NCBI GenBank assembly: GCA_016748015.1
Contig: JAAOMT010000040.1
Span: 124,001 to 188,000 of the forward strand
Origin: Geosiphon pyriformis
Taxonomy: Eukaryota > Glomeromycota > Glomeromycetes > Archaeosporales > Geosiphonaceae
Length of the DNA: 64,000 nucleotides
Reading direction: 5' to 3'
Of this stretch, positions 36,964-49,261 are shown one piece after another. A program made the translations under genes and the position numbers. The notes beneath the pieces were generated by a model. That model had not been told where the DNA came from. It saw nothing but the letters and a program-made list of their open reading frames with translations, and searched no databases. Each line of letters begins with the position of its first letter. The stretch's first letter is position 1.

Positions 36964-39900
36964 CCAAGAGTCTGTTAGTGAAACTGGCAGCCATGTGCAA
37001 GTTAAAGTGCCAAACCAAAGATAAATGGAACCAGTCAACCTCAGAAAGCAAACTGCCTGCCAAAAATCTGGAACCAGAACCAACCTTCCAGCATGCATAA
37101 CAAACCAAACAATAAATATCATGGACAAAATGTCTGGAATTGCCAGAAACCACACCATTATCAGCTATTATAAAGTGTTCATCCAAGCAAAGAGGAAGAT
37201 ACCAATTAGAAAGAGAAGTAACACCAGCAATTGCATCAGTGCACTCATTTCCTGAAACACCAGAATGGCCTTTAACCTTATGCCAGCTAACTTTTAAATT
37301 TTTACTGTGAATAATATTGGCAATATGACAACATTTGGCCCAACACTAATTATAAAAGTCAAAACACACCAGACCCAATTCTGACTTACAAGCATTCAGA
37401 GCAGATTGACTATCTGAAAACAAATTAACAAAGCACAGAGAGGGGACACTTTCCAGAGCCAATGCAATAGCCTGCAACTTTGTCAAAGTGGACAATATTA
37501 AACCTGACACACCAACACTCAAATCCAAATTAATGTTCTTGAAAAAGACAGCAGTGTCAGTTTTACAGCCAACTGAGCCCAGATTACTAAGAAACCCATC
37601 TGTATATACTGACAAACTGTCAGCACCAACCTGCAAGAAACAATCACAAACAGAAACAAAATCATGAGATTCAAAAATATTCAAAGAACCAACACTATAC
37701 AAAACTGAAGGGCAAGTAGAAGATAGACTTCTACTATTTAGAAACACAACAAAAAGCTTGAACCACTCAAGAATAGGACCACGGAGATCCAATTTTCTCC
37801 AATACTTGAAAGTGTACCAATCAAAAACAAAACCATGATGATCATGAAGTTGATTCACAAAAGCAATACTATATCATCGAAGAGAAGGAAAAAACCTAAA
37901 AAACTATAACTCGCCCAGAACAACAGACATAGAGATTCCACCACAGAACTGAAAGAGATTGGCCAAAGAGCTACTCAGAGACAAATTGCAATCAAGAAGA
38001 ATGTGAATCATGTCTGCCAGAAAGTTATCAGAAGCACTGACATGAATACGCACAGAAAAACTCAACAGATGAACAGGGTGCCAGCACAGAACTTGTAAGT
38101 CATGAGATCTGTAAGAGAACAAATGACTCAGGATGTCACCAGAATTTGCAAAACTAATGAGAGAGGCTATCTTGCTCTCAGACTGAATCTAAACAAAAAA
38201 CTTCAAACCATAAAAGGAAGGGTGATGGATAATATCACTAGGAAAATTAAGAGGTAGGCCAGATTTGAACTTCAAGCTCTTATAAATCAAAGCATCTTAC
38301 TTGTTGTACATACCAATGAGAACAAAGCTGAATTGCATTCTATAACTAACTATAGGATGAAGAATTGTTGATACTAAATATAAGAACTGCTTATCTGAAA
38401 CAGCTTTTTTCAAAACCAGATTGGTAAAAAAACAAACATCTGAATGTGCCTTTGCCAAACTAGGCTTTAAGAGACCTTTAGTTGAAAAAAAAATACCCAA
38501 GTATTAATGAGATTCACTCTTTTTGGCAATGGAGATTGATGAGCCACTGATGGAAAGAGAAGGAATGCTGACTCTGCTATTGATGAGAATGGCCACTGTT
38601 TTGTTGTTATTAATAGAAATATCATTTATCCAAAAAAATTCACTTGCAATATTAAAAATATGTTGAATAACTGCCTGACTACAGCCAACCCAAATTGTAT
38701 CATCGATGAAAGTGCCAGCAGCAAAAAAAGAAGAAAGCCCAGCCCGGGACTCAGCATGACTATTTCTTGAAATAAAATAGAAACTTAACCTATAACTACA
38801 TATGCTTTCCTGTCTCTTAACTTCACATAGCAGAAGATCATAAAATATATGCCACAAAAGAGAAAAAAAGACCTCCTTTTGGTTCAAATTATCATGTACA
38901 CAATAACCATCTGTTAATCCAAAATCTGACATCATCCTGTTGGTATGATCTCTATAAATACCACTGAAAAACCAAATGAACCTGCCGCACATCTTGATCC
39001 TGACCAAACTTTTCTCAAGATGTTCTCAATTGACTGAATCATATGCTTTCCACATATCCTGCAAGACCAATCAGAGCTCCTGATTCTTTTTCAATGCATC
39101 TTTAACTACTAAACCAACTGCAAAAATAAGAGACTGAGTCATTATGCCTTTTAAAACTGAAAAATTGTCCCTACAAAGAACACTAAAAGTGCTGCATGCC
39201 AAAGAAATCTTATTAGAGAGTATCTTGGAAAGGATCTTACAAGCTGTCTTAATCAAAGCAATAGGGTGAGTATTCATGAAAACATCTTCCCACTCATATG
39301 GTTTAAGAATTATCGAGACCCAAGCCTTCTTCCAAGATTTGAGCACCAATTTGTAAGAAAGACACAAGTTCAAAAGTACTAAAAGCATATTCAAAATTGA
39401 CTTGTCATAATGTTTCTAAAGCTCGTTTGTGATACCCAAAAGACCAGCAGCTTTGCCATCAGGCAGATTAGAAACCACATCAAGCAACTCACTAAACTCA
39501 ATTGAATGCATTACACCAGAAAAGGCCTCATCAAAAACATAATCTAATGGCCAATATTGACAAAACCAAACATTAGAGACATTAGCAACCACACCACACT
39601 TCCTGGTCTATCCTTCCATAATAATGTCCACCTTAGATTTAACTGAATTGGGCTCCAAAATAAGTTTGTTATCAACAACCAGATGGTCCAGAACTGCTTT
39701 ACGGAAAGGACACTCCAGAACACTCCTAATAATATGACTCTTATTCATCTCAAAGCTTTCTATCCTCCTATCTATAGCAGATCTAATGTTTGCTTTCTTA
39801 GCTGCCAGAGATTCAGCAAGCTTGGACGCACAATATAATTTTCTTATGCCAGAGAGAGCAAAATAAACATGATTAGAGTTTGCATCAGAGTTAATAAAAT

Positions 39901-41014
39901 CCTAAACAACTGAGGCCTTAATACAGTTCAGAGAGTCCCAGCACTTTATAAGGAAGACAAAACTGACACCACTTTCCTCACAAGAGGCCTTAATAATTTT
40001 CAAAACCAAAAGCTCCAACCTGTGAAACTTCGAAGAAACTTTAGTGAACACACTGTCAAAATCTTTGAGCCATTTCTTCCTAAATATCTTATTTGCTGAA
40101 AAAGTCATTATTCTATGTAAAACATCTCACATGGCATCCAAGTCCGAGAGCTCAATAGTGGCAGCAAACTCATTAAAGAACATCCCAGCATTGGCCAATA
40201 TGGTGTTTTTAAAATTTTCTTACTTATTAACATTAGCACCCTTGATATCAAACTTCCACTGATTCCTATTTGCTTGCTTGCAAAGAAAATTCAACTGTAC
40301 ATTCAAAAGTTTACCCAAACTCACAGACATAAAAACAGCCCAATAATCAGTATCAAAGAATTCTCCAACATCACACACATTGTGATCCACCACAGCATTA
40401 ACCAAGTTTGAGGAAATGAACAGAAAGTTGATTGTTTTAGTCACACAACAAGAGTTGGCCCAAATAGAAGTCTTAACAAAGAAACTTTTACCAAAGGAGT
40501 TAACCAAATCAAGATCTAGGCATTTTTTGAAACTAGTACACTTATGAGAACTATTTTCATTGAAGTCACCACCCAAAACAACAAAAAAAGATTCATTCAC
40601 AGCTTTAGCAATCATAAAGTTGATCTCATCAGCTTGGGAGAACTGAACTAACAAAGAAGCACCAGCATAAAGCCCCAAAATTAAAACAGAAAGTTTGTTT
40701 TTGAAAAGTAGCTTGACAGAAAGAACCCAACCAGGAATCTCAGAAATTTTACACACATGATGAGCCAGAGAAATGTCTATAATAATGGCAACCTTAGAAC
40801 CTAAGTTATCAGAATCTACATCAAAAGTAAAAATCTGGATATCATCAAATTTATTAGCAATCTATGGATGAATCTTATTCCATAATTTGGTCTCAGTAAT
40901 AATTGAAATCAAATTGCCCATATCCCTGTGCTAATGAACAATATCCTCCTGTTTTGTAGAATTATTCATACCCTGAACATTGCAAATAGCAATTTTCTAA
41001 ACTAGACTGATCAT
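36964..41014 (-). pseudogene. LINE copy C ORF2, N-terminal and central part
   Basis: It starts at the ATG at 41012-41014, which overlaps the ORF1 stop (TAATG). The frame is kept to the gypsy insertion with no net shift. The endonuclease keeps CNVQG, the catalytic Glu in IITETKL, GGDFNENSS and TINFLFIS. RT keeps VSIILKPYEWED, the palm segment and FIDDTIW (Val changed to Ile next to the catalytic DD). RNase H keeps VYTDGFLS, DSQSALNAC and the acidic ADAIAG end. Stops are scattered (for example 40757, 39395 and 38123) and mostly fit single transitions. Together with 26449-27087 it has nearly the length of ORF2 in copies B and E. Confidence 0.88.
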
Positions 41015-42972
41015 TAAGATGGATGAAGAGCTAACGAACCCAAACCAAAACACAGAGAGTTCAATCTCACCAAAACTGAACTGACCAAAATCTCCAGAGC
41101 CATTATCTTTGATTCCAAACCATCTATCTTGGTGGTAAACACCTTTGAACTGCTCAGACTTAGTTCAGGAGTAGTATTATTGACCAATAGGAAAGAAGGA
41201 GAAGAAAGCACCACCACACTATCTACAGCCATATCTGAATTCAAAGCTGAATCCAAGGGAGAAGCAACAAAAGGGAAAAAAGCACAAGATGGCAATGACA
41301 CTGGCATCAAATTTACAAGACTCAATTTTTTTAAAATATTTGAAACCTGATCTGACAAAAGCTCCAAGGAGTGCTCCAAAGAAGCCAAACAGTTGGCTAA
41401 ACCAGAATCATCAAAAGGATTGGAAGATGACACCAAAGGTTTTGTGCTTAAAAACAAATCTGCACCAAAAAAAACTAATAAGACCACATAAAAAAGAGAG
41501 CTATCAATAATCTGAGCCCAAGTTTTTCCACCAAAAGACATTGAGCAGGCAATTGGAGCCTGTTTTTTCTTATAAATAATAGCCAAACAGACCTGATTCC
41601 AAAAAGACACCACCCGTTTACCACAAATTCCAGAATTTTCACCAACTGAACACACATCAGAAATATGACCAAAATGTTTACACTTGGCATAACAGGCCAA
41701 AGAAAGACCTGCTCATTGCAAATTCACACCCTTATAAACTGGAACAGAACCAATAGCAGCCAATTTGGATGCCTCATTATCAAAACAAACTACTGCACAT
41801 CTATCACAAGCATATGAACCAAGATTACAGCCAATAAAACAAGTTTTCTCACCATAAAAATTCACTAAACTTGACAAATTATGAGCTGTAGTGCCAATTA
41901 GAAGTGTGTACAACAAAGTCTAATAATGATCTCTGGCCACCCATAACTCTTTATTATTTAATGCTAATGCAACATGAACAGAATTTTTATTTACAAGAAC
42001 TGACTATTTAGAAGCAATTAAGCTAGCCATATCTGAAGACTCAAATTTCACAAAAGTTTTTTGCCAAAGCCCAATCAGTTGCATCCTAATTAAAATTATC
42101 TGACCAAATTTACAGAACACTGACTCAATCACCAATTTAGAGAGATTTACTGGAATCTCTTTGACAATCACCTCCTGATTTGAATGGTTGTTTACTTTTC
42201 TCAGATCATTATTGACAATAATTTTCTCACAGATTGCCAATTCCTTTGCCTTTTTCATACTAAACTCAGATGTAAATAAAGCTCTGATGATCCTTGGAAA
42301 TTTTGAAGGAATTAATGCCCCCCCAAAACCATCAATTTGATAGAAAATTTTTTTAATTGCAATCAACTTATTACTATTTGTTTTTCCAGGCACAGCAGAC
42401 AACTTAACATCTAATACAAATGATTTTACTGGCTTAAAGCTCCTTTTTTTCAGAACATGTGACTTAGTACTCAGCAGCTGATTGAAACCTCAAAACTTGA
42501 GAGACTGGAGCTCCAAAACATTATCAATGTCACTTATATTATTAAAAAAAGGCTTCTTCAGTGGTTGTCTTAGAACATATGTCCTTATTTATGTCTTTCT
42601 TAGAGTCATATCATCCACCATATCATTAGCTTTGGAATTGTCGGAACTCACATAACTCATTTCCTCTGTCACCAAATTGGCCATGTTTTCTAAGTTAGAC
42701 ACCTTACTAACACTAGCATTCTCACTCTCTACTTCACTATTTCAAGACACCTTGCACTTCAAATCACCAGTTTTTAAAATGTTGTCAGGAACAGAACCAG
42801 CCAACAAATCTACCACACCACTAGGTATACTGGAATTTTTAGATTTTTTGTACAAAGAGTCACAAGAGTACATATTTTTAACACATACTTTTTTATTATT
42901 ATTAGACTGGATCTCCAACCCAGCCAAAACAAAACTAGAACCACCAGCAGAGAAGCCTATCAGTTCTATTAC
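41014..42972 (-). pseudogene. LINE copy C ORF1 (RRM/CCHC protein)
   Basis: One frame with several stops, ending in TAA that shares its last A with the ORF2 ATG. It includes the GFGGALIPSKF block, an RRM-like fold (EIPVNLSKLVIESVF to about residue KSVFVKFESS), a second RRM-like fold (LIGTTAHNLSSLV), the intact knuckle CYAKCKHFGHISDVC, the GGKTWAQI motif and a coiled-coil C-terminus. The N-terminus is recognised by an SAGGSS string near 42955, but the ATG before it is lost, so the start is approximate. Confidence 0.8.
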
Positions 42973-43111
42973 AACAAAAGAAAGAAAATCAGAAGAAATA
43001 ATTAGAAAAAAAACAAGGGGAGAAAGGAATAGAATTAATTAAAACTTCTATAAAATATTGCTCTTATTATAGTCAGGGGATCAACAAGAGAAAAAATTTT
43101 TTTTTGTAATT

Positions 43112-43124
43112 ATATAAAGCATAA
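43112..43124. repeat. 13-bp target-site duplication of LINE C, right copy
   Basis: ATATAAAGCATAA, identical to 26303-26315, directly after the LINE 5' end. 43125-43535, which follows, is AT-rich with no recognisable feature. Confidence 0.85.
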
Positions 43125-43671
43125 TTTTATGTGTATTTTTAAAATTTTATAATAATTTGTTAATATTAGTTTTAGTTATTTAAATTGTATTTTTTTTAAT
43201 AAAAACAGATTACTTAATCTTAATTATTAAATTCTATTAATATCTTTTATTAAAGTTTTACTATTGTATTTTAATTAATTAATTATTTTATATTTAGTTA
43301 ATACAATATATACAATCTTTATTAATGTTTTTATTAAGATTTTTTTGATTATTATAGCTTAATTTATATAATTTTTTATTAGTTTTTTGAAATTAATATT
43401 TACTATTATGTTATTATTATTTATTAAGTTTGTAGTTTTTATTATTTTTAATTTAAATATAAAGATTATATATATTATTTTATTAAATTTTAAGAAAATA
43501 AACACTTTTTCTTTAATTTTTTATTATTATTATAGTATTACAAGTAATTATTTGGGGTCTCAAATCAAATAACAAATTCATAACTTGGTGCTCAATAGTT
43601 GATATGATTGGTATTTATCTGAAGATTTTGGTTGAGTCTTTTGTATAATAGACAGAAATTTAAGTATTGTT

Positions 43672-43809
43672 TTATCTATTGCTTTCCAGAATCACAATTC
43701 TATCAATTTTTTTCTCAGCATAGTAGTCAGCAATTTCCTGGTAAGCTATCCTCAAATCTGAGTGTCTACCCTTATTTTTAGATATTTTACCAGTACTATA
43801 TCTTGACAT
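43672..43809 (-). CDS. Small ORF inside the family S LTR, unknown
   Basis: The 45-residue frame starts MSRYSTGK and ends in TAA. It contains the string RHSDLRIAYQEIADYYAEKK. The matching place in the copy at 13777-14729 keeps the ATG (14112-14114) and RHSNLRIAY, followed by a stop where Gln is present here. Similarity at protein level between two decayed copies is suggestive, but most nucleotide similarity would give the same result, so coding is not proven. It could be the start of a former gag frame if the element runs on the minus strand. Confidence 0.3.
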   Translation of the reverse strand: MSRYSTGKISKNKGRHSDLRIAYQEIADYYAEKKIDRIVILESNR

Positions 43810-44196
43810 TAGTACCTCCATATATTAAATCTTTTTAATCAATTTAGTAAATACACAACAAAAAAGGAAAAAAAAAATAAATAAAAAATAAAAAAAAATA
43901 AAAAAATAAAATGAAGAAAATAAGCCAAGGCAAGAAAAGTTAATATTCTATCAATAACCATGATTAAAAGCTATTGTTTCAGTATAATTAAGTATCAAAT
44001 ACTATCAACATAAAGTGTTAATAATAGAAGAATGATTTAAATAGTAAATAATTTTTTATTGATATTGATGATTTTAATTATAATGTTGTTAAACTGGAGA
44101 ATCTTGGTATTAATTTTAGCTGGAATTTTCTCTTTTCTGCTTCTAATGCTCTTGTTATATATACATAATTTGAGTTCTATAAGATTATTCACATTT

Positions 44197-44371
44197 CTAA
44201 GCAATATGCTATAATTTCTCAAGTAATACTCATATTGCTGAGCAATATGTCCTAATTTTTTAATATTGCTCTATATTGCTAAGCAATATGCCATAATTTT
44301 TTGATAATGCTCTATATTGCTGAGCAATGTGCTATGATTCCTGACAATGCTTTATATTGTTGAGCAATATG
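44197..44371. repeat. Tandem palindromic repeats in the solo LTR
   Basis: About five units of roughly 40 bp, each centred on CATATTGCTGAGCAATATG or a variant. The unit at 44231-44249 has perfect 9-bp arms around a single central base. The array lies just downstream of the TATA-like motif. Confidence 0.85.
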
Positions 44372-44571
44372 TTTACATGTTAATTACTATTTTTTTATTG
44401 GTCTATCTGTTTTTTTTACTATTTTTTTGTATGTTTTTCTATAAAAAACAATGACTTTACAAGTATAGTTCAATTACTATTTAGAAATATACAATATATA
44501 TGTATTGTAAACTAAATGTAATTTATGCATTTGCTATATATAACTAGTTATTTAGGCTGATCAAGACTACA

Positions 44572-47500
44572 TTACATGTTAGTTATCATTATTAACTTAC
44601 TATTTAAGCCTGAAAAAAATAGATAATCACAGTACAAACCAAAATATATGTCTCAAATTTTATCAATACTAAGTAGTGCAATCACTCTATTACTTAAATT
44701 ACTTATACCATAAATGTCAAAAGAGAAAACACTACTATTAGCAGATATCAAATCTTTTTTTTCATATTAGCTCTGTATTTGAATCTACAGCATTATATTT
44801 CAAATTTATAGAACAATACTAGTTTTCTTACAAATGTCACAATCTAAGCATCAACTAGTTTTAAATCACCAAAAATTGTCATAGATTTATAATACTAGTT
44901 ATTGAACACAAAACCCTTAACTAAAATAGAATACAAACCAATATTTACTTTACAATAAAACAGATCTCAGATAATGTTAGAAGATAATCCAACAACACCA
45001 AGTATAGACTTCCATCTTTGTTTAAACTTAAATAAAATATTATTACAAGCAATGTTGTCATAAATACATTCAAAAGCATGATTGGAAGTGTCAATTTTGT
45101 CACAAACTACACATTTTACACTCAAATATAAAGCACTATATAGGTATTTTTAGACAGCCATCAGTAAATATCCATGTATGATTTTCATAAAATAAGTTTA
45201 CAAAAAAGCTAAAAAGTGGTTTGTGAAATCAAATACCATGTTCTTATCGAAATGCCAAATCTTAACAGTTCTCTTCTAATTTATCTTAAAAATATTGTAA
45301 TTATTTTTTATCCTAGAATCTGATTCACTTTTCTATTTTGCACAACACAAAGTTTTAAAAAAATCTCTAATATAGTAACAAATGTTGCAGAAAAGTACTA
45401 AATTGCCTGACAGCACATAAAACTTATGTACAAATATGGAGAGAACTAAATTAGAAAAACAAGTATTAGAGGCAAGAGCATTAGCATATTTATTTTCTAC
45501 AATGTTAGTGTAATCCTTGATCTTAATCCAGAACATCATAAGTCTCTTTTTATAAATCAAATTTACTATTTGACAATGTTTTATTTACAAACTCTTTTTG
45601 AAATCTGGTCAAACCAGTTTAGATTCATTAATACATGCACAAATAGCAGCTTGACTGTCTAAATAAACTACTATATTACATCTAACAGAAACATAAGCTA
45701 GTGCCAATAAAATAGCTTTTAGTTTAACCAAAGTTGACAACATAATATTATGGATTTTAACTCTAAAACCAAAATCAATGTTAGAAAAAAATACAGTAGC
45801 ACTTTCAACAGCAGAAGTTGTTCCAAAATTTTTCACAAATCCATCAATATATATGTCAAACCAAATTTTAGTAACATCTGTTTAGCATTATAAACCCAAA
45901 TAGCAATATCAAAGTTAAGAATATGACTACCAGAAGATTGAAACATAATACTGGTTGCAATTAATTTGTTCTTCAAAAATTTGATGACAAAACCAAACTA
46001 GTTTAGAATTGGTCTTCATGAATTCAGACTTTTTCAATGTTTAAAGCACTTTCAGTCAAAACAAACTCCATTCTTGTTTAGTAACTGCTTTACAAAAGCT
46101 ATATCATAATATTTCAATGAATGAACAACCTAAAAGAAATCAATATTCCCAAGAATGTTAGAAATCAGCATACTATCAGTAAAGTAAAATGTGTTTGACA
46201 GAGCATTGAAAAAAAATAAGCCACAAAACAAAAAAATTTTTATAATTTCAGCTAAAAAATTATTCTTAAAACTGATTTTCAATTTAACAAAATAATGCAA
46301 AAGATGAATTGACAGTCAACTAAAAATTTGTAAATCTAAATAATAGTAGACAAAAAATCAATCAAAGACACCTAAAACATTTGCAAAACTTATAACAAAA
46401 GACAATTTACTCTTAGCTTGAACTTGGCTAAAAATTTTTATGCATAGAAAAATGGATGTAACAAAACATTCATAAGAAAATTATGTAAAAAACCAGCTTT
46501 AATCTTAAGATATTTCCTAATAATAGCATCTTATTTAACATATACAACATTAAAAATATAACTAAATTGCATTCTGTAACAAATAATAGATTGTAACACT
46601 ATGAAAACCAGATTGCAAAATTGTTTATTAGACACCACTTTGTGCAAAACCACATTTAAAAAAAAATAAACATCTAAATTGGCTTTAAATAGACTAAGCT
46701 TTGAAAGTTTTTCTATTAATAAAAATATGTTGAGATAGCAGTAAGCTTTGTTTTTCTTAGCAATTGCTATTAATAAGCTATTAATAAGTAAAAAAGTGTC
46801 CTTAACTCTTTGATTAATAGGAATGACAACAATTTTTTTATTGTTTATAAAAATATTATTGAGTACAAAAAACTCACTTGCTATGTTTAAAATATGTTGT
46901 ATAGCAATCTGGCTGCTATTAATCCAGATGGTGTTGTTCACAAAAGCCTTAGCTACTAGATAAGTAGTTAAACTGGACTAAGCTTTCATTCTACTAAATC
47001 TTATCAGAAGTTTAGAATCAATTCTGTATTCACACAAATGCTTCTGCTTTTTGACTTTACACAAAAATAGGTCATAAAAGATACACCAAAAAAGTGGTAA
47101 AAAAATTTCATCTTGGTCAAGCTTATCATGTATTTTATAGTCATCAGTTAGGCCAAAATTCATCATTACTCTGTTTGTTCTGTTCAAATAAATATTTTTA
47201 AAAAATCTGATAAATTTGCTACACATTTTAATATAATCTAAATAAGCTTTCAAATGATGTTATTTTACTAAATTATATGCCTTCTGTATATTCTGCAAAA
47301 CCAACCACAGTTTTCAGCTCTTTTTCAACACATTTTTCACAATAAAACTAACAATAAACACAGGAGATTGAGTTAATGTGCTCTTTAAAACCAAAAAATA
47401 ATCATTACAGAGAACATTAAATTTGCTGCAAGTTGAAAAAATATGATCAGATAAAATCTTGAACAAAATCTTTCTTACTGTTTTGATAAATACAATTGGT

Positions 47501-49248
47501 TATGTGTTCATAAAGACTTTATTTCATTTATAAGGCTTAAAGATTATTGAAATCCAAGCATTTTTTTAGAATTGAAAAACGTTTTTACTTAATATACATG
47601 TGTTTAGCAAATCCAAAAAACATGCTAATACAGAGTCATTACAGTGCTTTCAGAGTTCATTTAAGATGTCTAAGATATTAGCAGTCTTGTTAACAAGTAA
47701 GTTTCTAACATTTAAAACCAAATCATCTAAACTGATTTCATTCATTATACCAGAAAAAACATTATCCTTCATATAGCTCAAAGGAGCATATTGAAGAGAC
47801 CACAAATCAAACTGCATAGCAAACACTTTTTGCTTTTCCATCTAATCAACTATAATTTTGTTAACTTTGAGTTTAATTTTTTTTGGATCCAAGATTAACT
47901 CATTACCAATTACCAAGTAATTTAGCACTATCTTGTAAAATAAACAATCCAGAATGCTCTTAATTATATTATCTTTGCCCAAACAAAATTTTTCTATGTG
48001 TTTGTCAATAGCTTTGGTAATTAATGCTCTTTTAGCCAACTCTAATTCACAATACTTAAATTGACAATAATTTTTTCTGCATAATGGCAAATGTCTAAGA
48101 ATGTCTGTGGAATTTGTTTTTTTACTGACCATATTGTCAATTATAATAGTTTTCTTACTGTCAAAAGTCAACCATACTTTAACAAAATAAACAAATTTTA
48201 AACTATTATTTGAACTTAAGGCTTTAACTATTTTTGCAACTAACAACTTAAGCTTGTAAAATTTAGAGAATTGTTTGTTTTTTAAACAATCAAAGACATT
48301 AAATTATTGTTTAAAAAAGATTGAATCTACTAAATTTATTATTATCTCTTGCAAAATCTTTCACATAGAATCTAAACTACCAAGTTTTTTTGTATTCACA
48401 AATTTACCCAAAGTTGTTAACATATTAGTGTGAGAAAATTTTTTAAATCATAACTATTTGTTATTACTTGTATCTTTAATTTTGAATCTTTAACAGTTCC
48501 AATTAGCATCCTTACATATGTGATTCAAACCAACATTTAAGAAATCACTCAGACCAACTGAGACTAAAACAGCTTTGTGATTAATATTGAAAAAATTTGA
48601 TATAGAACTCATCTCACACTCAATAATTATTAAAAACAAGTTATTACTAACAAGAATATAATCAATAGTTTTCTTAATATCTCTAAAATTGCCCCAAATA
48701 GGAGCTTTAACCAAAGAATGCTCACAAAATGAATTGATTAAACCCAAATCTGCACAAAATCTGAAACTTGCATTCTTCCTTAAATTATTTTCATTGAAAT
48801 CTCTGTCTAATATCATAAAAATACTAAAAACAACTGTTTTGACTATAAAAAAATTGACCTCAAACATCTGACCAAATTTAGTCTCAGTAAAAACACCAGC
48901 ATACAAATCCAAAATTGTAACAGATAGCTTTTTTTTGAATAATAGTCTAACTAAAATAACTTGACTGGGAATTTTTTTTATCTTAAATACATAATAAGCC
49001 AAAGAATTATTAATGATTAAAACCATTTCGGCACCAAAAAAACCTTTTTTTAAACCAAATATAAAAATTTGCACTCCATCAAATTTGTTTATAATCTATA
49101 GTCTAATATTAAATTTCAACTTTGTTTCTGTAACAATAAAAATCATATTAACTAAGCCTTTGTGTTAGCATACAACATTTTTTTGCTTAGCCAGTATATT
49201 AATATCATAAATATTGTATGTAGCAATTTTCCAAATTGACTTATTTAT
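44572..49248 (-). pseudogene. LINE copy D ORF2 remnant
   Basis: The ATG of the family has become ATA at 49246-49248. The endonuclease retains LDRDFNENN in place of GGDFN and TIDYILVS. RT retains LVLQN-equivalents, the segment MNFGLTDDYKIHDKLDQDEIF and FVNNTIWINSS, in which both catalytic Asp are now Asn. RNase H shows YLDSQAAICAC at about 45650. A frameshift lies between 45836 and 46531. Losses are overwhelmingly of C and G. Confidence 0.8.
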
Positions 49249-49261
49249 TGAGATAAAAGAG

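Larger units (their letters stand above)
26316..43111 (-). mobile_element. LINE copy C, full length, interrupted by a Ty3/gypsy element
   Basis: The 3' end is on the left: a T-run (minus-strand A-tail) followed by the reverse complement of the family 3' UTR. The 5' end lies at about 43111. Without the gypsy element it is about 6.9 kb. A 13-bp perfect target duplication brackets it, which fixes both ends and shows it is a complete insertion. ORF1 and ORF2 are recognisable throughout, in one frame each, with moderate stop-codon decay. It is visibly less decayed than copies A, D and F. Confidence 0.93.
43536..44461 (+). mobile_element. Solo LTR, family S, copy beside LINE D
   Basis: It aligns closely with 13777-14729: TATTACAAGTAATTATTTGGGG at the start (one G-to-A from TGTTAC), the AACTTGGTGCTCAATAG block, TATATATACATA near 44155, and a TTTACA end that merges with the 3' tail of LINE D. 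A tandem palindromic block (44197-44371) occupies the place of the unrelated block in the other copy. A 45-codon minus-strand frame (43672-43809) lies inside. The right border is uncertain by a few bases because ACAAGT is shared with the LINE end. Confidence 0.75.

Noticed and set aside
44197-44371. CRISPR-like regular repeats
   Set aside because: Units are imperfect palindromes with AT-rich degenerate spacers inside a solo LTR of a eukaryotic genome; no cas genes.
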